Source: Methylococcaceae bacterium
GTDB lineage: Bacteria; Pseudomonadota; Gammaproteobacteria; Methylococcales; Methylomonadaceae
NCBI GenBank assembly: GCA_947506075.1
Contig: CANNNN010000133.1
Coordinates: 1 to 7,001 of the forward strand
Reading direction: 5' to 3'
DNA length: 7,001 bases
The number at the start of each line of letters is the position of its first letter. Position 1 is the first letter of the stretch. A program made the translations under genes and the position numbers. Below are positions 1-6,855 of the stretch, piece by piece. The notes below the pieces were generated by a model that was given only the letters and a program-made list of their open reading frames with translations, searched no databases and was not told the DNA's origin.

Positions 1-778
1 AGGCCTTAGAGAAATCAGCAGCATCTTGATAGCGCAACTGGGGTTGTTTTTGCAGCGCTTTAGACAAAACCACTGTGAGGCTATCAACCAGTTGCGGCGC
101 TAAACTTTGCTTTTCTAATTCAGCTGTTAGGCTTACGTCGTTTATCTTTTCAATTTTTAAGCGCTTCTTGATCAACAACTCCAGCAACACCAAAGCCGTG
201 GTGTAAAGATCAGAAAGACTATTTGTCACCTCACCACTGCGCGCCTCAGGTGACATATAACTCGGCGTTCCCATCACATCACCCAGCTGAGTCAAATCCG
301 AGGTATCAATACGCGCCACCCCAAAATCCATGACTTTAATCTGGCCATTTTCTAGCAGCATAATGTTGGCAGGCTTAATGTCTCTATGAACCACGCCCAT
401 CGAATGCGCGACTGACAAGGCATCTAAAACCTTCAATATCAGTTTAATGGCTTGCTCTGTATTAAGCACTTGACCGGCTTTCAAAAAGACCTGTAAATCG
501 ACACCCTTAACGTATTCCATGACCATGTAGGGTGAGCCTTTATTAAAACCGTAATCATAAACGGTAACAATATTAGGATGCTGACATCGAGCCGCTGCTT
601 TGACTTCATGCTTGAAGCGCTGGGTTAACTCTTCGCCCATTTCGCCTGCGAGCAAATGGGGATGCAATATTTTAATGGCTACTTCTCTATCAATTTGCTT
701 GTCGATAGCTTTATATACCGTCCCCATCGCCCCCTGACCCAGCAAGGCGAGCATTTTATAGCGGTTTTTGTCAGTCAT
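1..778 (-). CDS. Hanks-type serine/threonine protein kinase, N-terminal 259 residues (3' end beyond window)
   Basis: This cytoplasmic eukaryotic-like Ser/Thr kinase transfers the ATP gamma-phosphate to protein Ser/Thr. I translated the minus strand from the ATG at 778-776; the frame stays open to base 2, so the C-terminus is missing. Nearly the whole catalytic domain is visible: glycine loop GQGAMGTVY (14-22), VAIK lysine K36, alpha-C glutamate probably E58, HRDIKPAN (131-138; catalytic D133), DFG (151-153), activation segment ending GTPSYMSPE (170-178), alpha-F aspartate D190 (SDLY) and the late arginine R249. All key catalytic residues are present, and as an RD kinase it is probably activated by activation-loop phosphorylation (T163 and T171 are candidates). 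The ATG overlaps the end of the upstream heme/HAMP gene by 8 nt, with a weak AGAAG upstream, which suggests translational coupling and a shared pathway. Any C-terminal sensor or TM segment lies outside the window. The substrate is unknown. Confidence 0.95.
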   Translation of the reverse strand, partial: MTDKNRYKMLALLGQGAMGTVYKAIDKQIDREVAIKILHPHLLAGEMGEELTQRFKHEVKAAARCQHPNIVTVYDYGFNKGSPYMVMEYVKGVDLQVFLKAGQVLNTEQAIKLILKVLDALSVAHSMGVVHRDIKPANIMLLENGQIKVMDFGVARIDTSDLTQLGDVMGTPSYMSPEARSGEVTNSLSDLYTTALVLLELLIKKRLKIEKINDVSLTAELEKQSLAPQLVDSLTVVLSKALQKQPQLRYQDAADFSKA

Positions 779-1652
779 CTTTATCTTCTAACATGTCAAA
801 AGCATTCACTAAACTTCTATGCATTCTGTTAAAAGATTGACTTAGCGACGAAACCTCATCATTTCCTTTAAGCGAGAGCTCGGCTACGTCTAATTCGCCC
901 ATACTCACCTTATCTGCCTGTTTTGAAACGGTTATTATTCTTTTGGTCACAATGAAATGCAGCAGAATGTTCAACAAAATCACTCCCAGCACAAACACAC
1001 CTGAAATAAGCGCTAAAAAGATATAAAAACTTTTTTCTGCACGTTGCAAAGGAATCTGCATCGGCACGGTCACAATTTGCGCTGCGACCACTTCGTTTAA
1101 CTTCCAGCCAAATCCATTGACACTGCCGTAGGTCGCCAACAAGGTTGCCGGTGCAGTGGCTGGTGTATCATGACAGGCTAAACAACCGGGATTGGTAATT
1201 TTGATCGGATGGCTTAAATAAAGGACGGGGCCAACAACACTGTCCCGTTCACCGATGAATTCTTTTTCATTTTCATTACTTTTAAACCAATCCACAATTT
1301 CCGCTTCCCAGGTGTGGGCACGATTGGCCGGGTTAGTAGGATTTAACGCCGCTTCCTTGTAGGAGTAATCGGGCAATTTTTTCTGCAATTGACCTACAAA
1401 TTGATTGGCGGCATAGGCCGGGACTGTTTGCCGTATGAATTTTTGTTGCTGCTGATCGGCAAGCAAAGGTTTTATTTCTTCGGAGGTATAATTTCTGATT
1501 GCAACCGCACTCGCCATTAACACGCGTGCAGTATCGAGTACTTCCTCGCGCGCAATATTTTGCAGTAATTGATGAGAAAAAAATGCAGAACAACCTATTC
1601 CTACCAAGCCGGCCAAACCCAGCACAAGATTAAACTTAATCTTTAAATTCAT
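771..1652 (-). CDS. Membrane-bound c-type heme sensor (Tll0287-like/DUF3365) with HAMP domain, no output domain
   Basis: This 293-residue protein is a probable periplasmic redox or small-ligand sensor. It has an N-terminal TM helix (about 6-28), a periplasmic domain (about 29-207), a second TM helix (about 208-235) and a cytoplasmic HAMP domain (about 236-285, containing NDEVSSLSQSFNRM). The periplasmic part resembles the Tll0287-like/DUF3365 family, with TWEAEIVDWF and, near its end, one c-heme attachment motif CLACH (C157, C160, H161; H161 would be the proximal ligand). In other proteins this sensor-HAMP arrangement precedes a histidine kinase, cyclase or chemotaxis module. Here the protein ends just after HAMP, and the next gene, a Ser/Thr kinase, overlaps its stop codon by 8 nt. 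The inference is that HAMP signals in trans to that kinase. The ATG at 1652 lies 38 nt after the caspase-like gene; a weak AGTGGA sits about 8 nt upstream of it. Domain call is by pattern, without a profile search. Confidence 0.88.
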   Translation of the reverse strand: MNLKIKFNLVLGLAGLVGIGCSAFFSHQLLQNIAREEVLDTARVLMASAVAIRNYTSEEIKPLLADQQQQKFIRQTVPAYAANQFVGQLQKKLPDYSYKEAALNPTNPANRAHTWEAEIVDWFKSNENEKEFIGERDSVVGPVLYLSHPIKITNPGCLACHDTPATAPATLLATYGSVNGFGWKLNEVVAAQIVTVPMQIPLQRAEKSFYIFLALISGVFVLGVILLNILLHFIVTKRIITVSKQADKVSMGELDVAELSLKGNDEVSSLSQSFNRMHRSLVNAFDMLEDKDD

Positions 1653-1690
1653 AATTCATTCCACTTGAAAATAATAAAAACCACAACCGC

Positions 1691-4600
1691 TCAGGGTGCC
1701 GAAACACTAAGATCGAAAAATTCCGATCCGGCGAAAAAACCGCTGACATTTTGATCATGCGCAGGTGAAATCTTGTGCGCTGCCTCCGGAACCCGTTGAC
1801 GGGTATATGCCAGCAATTCGGCGATATTGATGCGCTTGTCACGATTGCCGCTTAGCTCCTGATCCGCTTTGCCGTTAAGTCCATCCAGCAACACCGCCGT
1901 AAAAACACCGTGACCGTTGATGCCATCCAGCGCTTCCTGATCGTTACTGGTACCTGCCAGCACAAACCGGCCGGTGTTTTGCGCCAGCGATCCGGTCCAG
2001 GCTCGTTCCTGTGAAGATCGTTGCATTACACTGCCCTGCACAGCAAAAGCGCCCGAGTTACAGGAATCTATCAACACCGCAACCCGTGAGGTTGGCAAGG
2101 CTGACAATAAATCAGACAGCGTTTTTTGAGTCAATGACGTCGCTTTTATTTGCTCTTTGATGTTATTACCCGCTAATTTCGCATCGTGCGGTAGAAAATA
2201 ATAACGCCCGTCTATAGAAATCCCGTGACCCGCCAGAAATAAAACCACTAAATCATTCGGTTTTGCAGCTTTGCCGACTTGGATTAATGCCTGCTTTATT
2301 TGGGCAAGACCCGCTTGTTCGTCTAACAGTGCGGTCGGCTTAACGTCCGCAAACAAGCCCTTGGTGTTATTGGATAAAATATCAATGATGCCTTTGGCAT
2401 CGTTGACCGCATTATCCAGTTTCTGGAGTTTATCCGAGGCGGCATATTGATCGATACCCACGCTGACGACATATAACGTTGGCATATCGGGTGCCAGTGC
2501 ATTGTAATGTATCGGCAGCCGTATCGCTTCACCGGCATCGATGGTTTGCTCGGCATCGAATGCAGTTACAGTGACCAGATTATCGCCAGGCACCAACAAC
2601 ACTTTTTCTTCTACTATAGACTCCGCCAAATTATTTTTGCTTGTTTCATCACTGCGTAAAGCGCGAGTCGCCACGGTTGCTTTATTGCGACGTATGACCA
2701 CATTACCAATGCCGCTACCCGTATCCTTCAGTGCAAAACGTAATGTAACTTCTGCCGAATCAACACTGCGCGTTTGCGGAATATCATCGATAGAGTTAAC
2801 TTCGGCGCATTGCCCCTGAGTACACCAGGACACTAACCTTATACTAGGAGCATGATGCTCAGTGACGATGGCTTTCGCATCGTTGGCATTGGCGAGCTGT
2901 GCAGTCGCTGGAACCTGCCCTAAAATAGCATTTGCTATCAGATCTGGCCGGTAAAAACGTTCGTGGATTTGCTCAGAGAGTACGAATTTCGGGCTGTCTT
3001 TTTTACCCTGATTAACATGATACCCCATCAAACTAGCTGCGCCGTCACTGTGATCAAAATAGCCCTCCGGCGTCCAAGCGAGCCAACGCTCGTCAGTATT
3101 AACCAGCAAGGCCAGAAGTTCCTGTCCATTACTCGCGTCATACCAGCGAATAGTGCCGTCACCCAACGCAGCCAGCGCAAACCGCCCATTTTTGCTCAAA
3201 TTGACGGCCCATGCGGTGCCGGGAACAGAAACATGCCAAGCCAATTTTCCGGCTTGCCAATATTGCAACGAAAAATCGGCGCCTATCAAAGTACTATCGT
3301 TCTCTGACAGGCTTGCCGACGAACGGCTCTGTTCATTTTGGTCCAGTGCGATGGGAGTCGAGTTCAATCGGGTGTGCGCGGCATTACGCCAATTCGTCAA
3401 AGCGGCCGGGATAACCGGCTTGTGCATATCAGACCGTTTTGACAGATCTTGAACCAGAGTTCTATTGGCAAGATCAAAGCGCAATGGCGAGCGACCTTGG
3501 TGTAGCAAGCCAAAATCCACGGTTGCCCCATCTTCCGAGATGGCGAACACGCCTTCAAAAGCATCCCTGAAGTCGGCGATGGTGGATTTTTGCGTGATCA
3601 CTTCGGCAGTACCCGGATCGACAACGCCAAGGCCGGGTTCCGCCGTCGCATAAGCCAATTTGCCATTAGGAATAGCCGTCAAGTCGGTCACTGTATCTTC
3701 GGCCAACCGCAATTCGCGGGTTTGTTGGCTAACGGTATCCCAGCTTCGCAAATACTTGACGCCTTCTGTATTACCGTAAGTCCCAGCCCCATAAACAGTC
3801 TCGCCGACCCAGGCGACCAGGGATAGATTGCCGCGCTGTTTACTGTCGCCGGTTAACTCTGATACAGGTTTCAAGTCGGCCAGGGAAATAATGGTAATTT
3901 TCGCCGCATCAAGCGTACCCACCGCAATTTTGTCTTCATTTGGCGAAACAGCAATACGCCACGGCCGCTGTTGTTCCGGGAATTTATAGTCCGCTAGCGG
4001 CTGAAAGTTAGCATCATAGAGCCTGACCAAGCCATCAAGACAGGCCGTTACTAAACGACCATCGCGCAGAAATTTGGCAGCCACCAGCATGTCCTGGCAG
4101 ATCGAGCCATCCATAGCCATCGCTTTGCCCTCAATATCGATAACCCTTAACCAACCCGAACCCGAGCCTATCGCCAAGAAACGTCCATCCTGGGAATAGG
4201 TCAAGACTCTGATAGTCCCTGGTATGCCTGCAATGCGTCCGGTCATCTTTCCGGTGCTAAGATCAAAACCATACACTGAGCCTGCTTTGTCCCAGTCGAT
4301 ACCGGTTGAGCCCCCTACCACCGCGCTGTTTTTGGTCGGCGAGGCCGCTACCGCATAAAGCGCGCCTTCGCTACGCAGGCCAATAGGCACACGCAATGTC
4401 AGTGGTTGATCAGTAGCCGAAACAGGCCAGAGCCGCCCGGTTTTATCATCGGAAGCCGTCAGCAGTCGTCCGTCTCGCGTCACCACGACTTGATTGATCG
4501 CTGAGGTATGCAGACCTGTTTCTGGTCTGGGAATCGGCGTTATATCTGGCGTATCGGAAGCTTGGGTAGCATTGCCAGGGGCAACAACCGCTTCCTGCAC

Positions 4601-4771
4601 CAGTTGTTCCGGTTCAGGACTAGTGTCTGCGCTCCGATATTTCGTGTAGGAAATCAGCTGATCGAGACCGCTTATCCTGAAATAATCCAGGTAAACAGCC
4701 AATCCACCCAGTCCTGCCAGCCCAATCAAGCCGGCAAAAACGAAAACCCACAGTCGACGATTAGAGTGCAC
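1691..4771 (-). CDS. Membrane-anchored WD40-repeat / caspase-like (peptidase C14, metacaspase-type) protein
   Basis: This 1026-residue protein is a predicted cysteine protease on a beta-propeller scaffold. Residues 7-28 form one TM helix after MHSNRR; the positive-inside rule predicts N-in topology, with the rest in the periplasm. Divergent WD40-type blades cover about 86-555 (e.g. ASDDKTGRLW at 106-115, DGLVRLYD at 246-253, GDGTIRWYD at 537-545). Next come the segment RWLAWTPEGYFDHSDGA (562-578), common in bacterial WD40-caspase proteins, and an Ig-like beta region (about 665-755). The caspase domain (about 765-1020) opens with YVVSVGIDQY and retains the dyad: H849 in LAGHG and C904 in IDSCNSG. 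D902, two before the Cys, matches the S1-pocket acid of metacaspases, so cleavage after Arg/Lys is likely (inference). The start is GTG, overlapping the lipoprotein gene by 11 nt. An in-frame TAG lies just upstream, the next Met is residue 176 and no Shine-Dalgarno is visible, so coupled translation is likely. Substrate unknown. Confidence 0.93.
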   Translation of the reverse strand: MHSNRRLWVFVFAGLIGLAGLGGLAVYLDYFRISGLDQLISYTKYRSADTSPEPEQLVQEAVVAPGNATQASDTPDITPIPRPETGLHTSAINQVVVTRDGRLLTASDDKTGRLWPVSATDQPLTLRVPIGLRSEGALYAVAASPTKNSAVVGGSTGIDWDKAGSVYGFDLSTGKMTGRIAGIPGTIRVLTYSQDGRFLAIGSGSGWLRVIDIEGKAMAMDGSICQDMLVAAKFLRDGRLVTACLDGLVRLYDANFQPLADYKFPEQQRPWRIAVSPNEDKIAVGTLDAAKITIISLADLKPVSELTGDSKQRGNLSLVAWVGETVYGAGTYGNTEGVKYLRSWDTVSQQTRELRLAEDTVTDLTAIPNGKLAYATAEPGLGVVDPGTAEVITQKSTIADFRDAFEGVFAISEDGATVDFGLLHQGRSPLRFDLANRTLVQDLSKRSDMHKPVIPAALTNWRNAAHTRLNSTPIALDQNEQSRSSASLSENDSTLIGADFSLQYWQAGKLAWHVSVPGTAWAVNLSKNGRFALAALGDGTIRWYDASNGQELLALLVNTDERWLAWTPEGYFDHSDGAASLMGYHVNQGKKDSPKFVLSEQIHERFYRPDLIANAILGQVPATAQLANANDAKAIVTEHHAPSIRLVSWCTQGQCAEVNSIDDIPQTRSVDSAEVTLRFALKDTGSGIGNVVIRRNKATVATRALRSDETSKNNLAESIVEEKVLLVPGDNLVTVTAFDAEQTIDAGEAIRLPIHYNALAPDMPTLYVVSVGIDQYAASDKLQKLDNAVNDAKGIIDILSNNTKGLFADVKPTALLDEQAGLAQIKQALIQVGKAAKPNDLVVLFLAGHGISIDGRYYFLPHDAKLAGNNIKEQIKATSLTQKTLSDLLSALPTSRVAVLIDSCNSGAFAVQGSVMQRSSQERAWTGSLAQNTGRFVLAGTSNDQEALDGINGHGVFTAVLLDGLNGKADQELSGNRDKRINIAELLAYTRQRVPEAAHKISPAHDQNVSGFFAGSEFFDLSVSAP

Positions 4772-5765
4772 AGAGCAGATTTTCGGGTGCGGCTAAGCTG
4801 ATAGATCCATCCAGCGCAAAAGCCACCTTGGCTTGACTTTTTGCCTTGTCTATTTGATCAACAAAAGCTTTTTGCTTGATTTGGTTGGTCTCTGTCACAT
4901 GAGCGACTTCGACAGCCGGTGTCGTTGCAACAGGCACTACCATTTTAGCGGGCGCCTGAACTTCAGTAACGGTGTGTGGTTTTTGGGCTTTAACCTGTTT
5001 TTTAACTATTTTTTTGCTGGATGATATTGCCACCACTTCCGGTGCCAACTGCTTTTGCTGATTATCCGCTACGCCAAGTGTTTCGGACTTGCTAAGCTTC
5101 TCGGCATTCAGAATAGCTCTAGCATTGGGATCACCGTCTAAAATCTTATTATTAGCATTCTGGAATTCCGTCATCCGGGTTCCCATTTTTAAACCTAAGT
5201 CCTGAGCAATTTTAATATCCTCGTCGAATTTATGTTTAAGTTCGTCAAGTTGTAAAACGGCTATATCTCGCGTTATGCGCCCTGCTTTATACTCTGCTTT
5301 TATACGTTCTGCAGCCGCAAAACGACAATCACGCAGTTTGGCAAACACCACCGCCGTCCTGTCGATTTCACCATTCTCCGCGAGTATATCGCCGCGTACC
5401 GATGCCGCTAAAGCCTGCTCATCCGATATATCTTTTTGCTTAGCGAGATAATATCCCCCCAAGCCGCCGGCTACCACGCCGCTAAGACCGCCTATCAAAG
5501 CCGCAGAGCCTATATCGCCGCCGCTTATTGCCGCAGTCAAAGCGCCTAACCCCGCACCGGCGGCGCCGCCCATTGCCGCACCTTCAACGATGGATTGCGC
5601 GTAATAGTGTTCGGATTGTCTTAAGTCGTTTCTCGATGTATAGCAAAGATCGTTTTTATCATCATTATGAATATTCAATGACGAACATCCTGACAATAGA
5701 CAAACACCTACGATCATTAAAGAGTTACGACGCTGTCTGATTGGGAAATAAATATTTTTTATCAT
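4761..5765 (-). CDS. Glycine-zipper outer-membrane lipoprotein of unknown function
   Basis: This 334-residue protein is first in the operon. A basic N-region (RQRR, 10-13) and hydrophobic core lead to lipobox LSGC, with C27 as the lipidated residue. Ser follows at +2, not Asp, so Lol sorting to the outer membrane is expected. Residues 62-104 are a glycine-zipper segment (repeated GxxxG/GG, e.g. GAAMGGAAGAGLGALTAAI) of the kind that packs helices in membranes. The region about 113-225 is charged and probably helical (D/E/K/R-rich). About 240-300 is a low-complexity Lys/Pro/Val/Thr linker, and a short hydrophobic tail (AFALDGSISLAAP) ends the protein. The family is not one I can name. M17 is an alternative start, but it would remove the basic N-region. 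No Shine-Dalgarno is visible before either Met. Its stop overlaps the caspase-like gene's GTG by 11 nt, so it may partner with or be a substrate of that protein (inference). Confidence 0.85.
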   Translation of the reverse strand: MIKNIYFPIRQRRNSLMIVGVCLLSGCSSLNIHNDDKNDLCYTSRNDLRQSEHYYAQSIVEGAAMGGAAGAGLGALTAAISGGDIGSAALIGGLSGVVAGGLGGYYLAKQKDISDEQALAASVRGDILAENGEIDRTAVVFAKLRDCRFAAAERIKAEYKAGRITRDIAVLQLDELKHKFDEDIKIAQDLGLKMGTRMTEFQNANNKILDGDPNARAILNAEKLSKSETLGVADNQQKQLAPEVVAISSSKKIVKKQVKAQKPHTVTEVQAPAKMVVPVATTPAVEVAHVTETNQIKQKAFVDQIDKAKSQAKVAFALDGSISLAAPENLLCAL

Positions 5766-5886
5766 AATTTTTATTTATTATTATCATGGCTTAAGTTGGG
5801 TGCATTTTGGCATGTTCTGAACATTTCATCCAATCTTTTACCTATTGCATATTCTGACCCAATACATTAATTACAGATTTAAGTCA
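5766..5886 (-). promoter_or_regulatory. Upstream region of the four-gene operon; probable promoter
   Basis: This AT-rich, non-coding stretch precedes the first gene of the minus-strand operon and is the only gap in the cluster large enough for its promoter. Read on the minus strand, a GATAAT hexamer (extended as ATGATAAT) lies about 17 nt before the ATG and is a possible -10. No convincing -35 stands 17 nt further upstream, so the exact promoter is not assigned. If that -10 is used, the transcript would be almost leaderless, which would fit the missing Shine-Dalgarno. A 13-bp palindrome lies within this region. Confidence 0.4.
5812..5824. promoter_or_regulatory. Perfect 13-bp palindrome, candidate operator
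   Basis: ATGTTC-T-GAACAT is a perfect 6+1+6 inverted repeat ending 47 nt before the lipoprotein start codon, within the likely promoter region. The position suits a dimeric regulator, but a repeat this short is expected about once or twice by chance in 7 kb. The half-sites do not match an operator I can name with confidence. Confidence 0.3.
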
Positions 5887-6011
5887 CTACCAATTCTTCA
5901 AGCGTTGAAATCCAACACCTTGAGTTTGTAAATCAATGATTATCCGCTTAATTCGTGTTATACCCCACAAGCTATAAATACGGACGCCGGACATCGTATG
6001 CGTGTTTCTAA

Positions 6012-6586
6012 AGTTGGATTCATCTAGTGCAATGGATCGACATTGATTCTACCGTTGATTCGATGTGCGGTGCACATAAATATGATTATCTGTTCAAGGT
6101 CAAACTTAAGAACTTAGTCGTACTGCTGACGAGGCAACAGTGGACTGCCATAGCTGGGCAACCGGACTGGGATCAATGTAAGTTTGACTATCATTGCAGC
6201 GAGTGGAAAGTGACGCAACGTTTTGTTGTGGTGCGCATGAGGTAACTTAAATATTCAAGCCCCAAATCGATTTGCTGGGCACGTCCGAATTTGATTATGA
6301 CTACTTCTGCTATGTCACGACTGAATCCTTTACGCCTTGGCGATCCCATAAAAAATACAGCGAACGCGCAACTTGCGAAACCTGGATTAAAGAATCCAAA
6401 GGACAGATGGGAATGGGCAAGATAAGAACCGCTGAGTTCCTGGCTAACGCCGCCTTACTTTATTGCGCGGTAATGGCTTACAACACGTTGCGCTGGATCG
6501 CTATCATGGGCAGCAGTCAGACGCTTCGGCAATGGGAGCCTGAAACAATCCGGACTTACTTGGTGCGTGAGGCAGTCTTAGGATAG
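6012..6586 (+). pseudogene. Degenerate IS1380-family (IS4 superfamily) transposase
   Basis: This is the remnant of a DDE transposase in two frames. The first piece (after an in-frame TAA at 6009-6011, ending at TAA 6243-6245) contains IDIDSTVDSMCG, like the first catalytic Asp region, then YLFKVKLKNLVVLLTRQQWT and KVTQRFVVVR. The second piece, open only after TAA 6248-6250, reads KPQIDLLGTSEFDYDYFCYV and carries an exact IS4-superfamily Y-(2)-R-(3)-E-(6)-K signature in YSERATCETWIKESK (Tyr 6356, Arg 6365, Glu 6377, Lys 6398), followed by the family-typical AYNTLRW and LRQWEPETIRTYL. The first frame closes before the second opens, so at least two lesions, or a larger deletion, separate them. 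From memory of intact relatives, the residues between SMCG and AHKYDYLF, which include the second catalytic Asp, are also missing. The element is non-functional. No terminal inverted repeats were found. Confidence 0.82.
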
Positions 6587-6594
6587 TGATCCTA
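6579..6594. repeat. Short hairpin spanning the end of the transposase relic
   Basis: TAGGAT-AGTG-ATCCTA forms a perfect 6-bp stem with a 4-nt loop, and the relic's TAG stop lies inside it. No T-run follows on either strand, so it is not a convincing intrinsic terminator. It could be a leftover of the element's end or chance. Confidence 0.3.
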
Positions 6595-6745
6595 TAGCTA
6601 AACAAAAACACCAAAATCAATGGATTGTTATTAGCCTTCGTTCGGGAAAGAGAGCTAGACTTGGCCTGTCGCCAGAAAATATTCGTAATTTTTTGTAATT
6701 TCGGATATGTAGAGGATCTAATACCATAAATATAGAGTACTGAAT

Positions 6746-6824
6746 TGATTAAACGACATGACAGCTACACATTTAATCCGTGGCAACTTGGAGTGCAGAC
6801 GTCTGATTTAATGTCGCTTAATCA
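6746..6824. repeat. Imperfect 14-bp inverted repeat with 51-nt spacer
   Basis: The left arm TGATTAAACGACAT (6746-6759) pairs with the right arm ATGTCGCTTAATCA (6811-6824) at 13 of 14 positions. A perfect 10-bp palindrome, CAGACGTCTG, lies inside the spacer at 6796-6805. The arms could be ends of a tiny non-autonomous element or a regulatory dyad; no target-site duplication was recognised. Confidence 0.5.
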
Positions 6825-6838
6825 TTGATGGCATCAAT
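6824..6838. repeat. Perfect 7-bp dyad abutting the larger inverted repeat
   Basis: ATTGATG-G-CATCAAT is a perfect inverted repeat with a one-base centre. It shares its first base with the right arm of the 14-bp inverted repeat, so the two dyads are directly contiguous. Confidence 0.45.
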
Positions 6839-6855
6839 ATATAGGAATATATAGG
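6836..6855. repeat. Tandem 10-bp direct repeat (2 copies)
   Basis: AATATATAGG occurs twice back to back (6836-6845 and 6846-6855) with no mismatch. It follows directly on the dyads at 6746-6838. It may be a slippage duplication in AT-rich DNA or part of a protein-binding array. Confidence 0.55.

Noticed and set aside
1653..1690. Separate promoter or terminator between the caspase-like and heme/HAMP genes
   Set aside because: The gap is only 38 nt, T-rich on the coding strand, with no clear hairpin or promoter hexamers; co-transcription is the simpler reading.
1333..1842. Short minus-strand open frames in other frames within the heme/HAMP and caspase-like genes
   Set aside because: They overlap well-supported genes in a different frame and their translations show no coherent protein features.
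2541..3826. Several plus-strand open frames of 60-115 codons inside the caspase-like gene
   Set aside because: They lie antisense to a strongly supported coding sequence, have no recognisable domains or ribosome binding sites, and look like byproducts of its codon usage.
5932..6829. 11-bp inverted match ATCAATGATTA (5932-5942) with TAATCATTGAT (6819-6829) flanking the transposase relic, as possible element ends
   Set aside because: Several 11-bp inverted matches are expected by chance in a 7-kb AT-biased window, the match does not extend outward, and no target-site duplication is seen.
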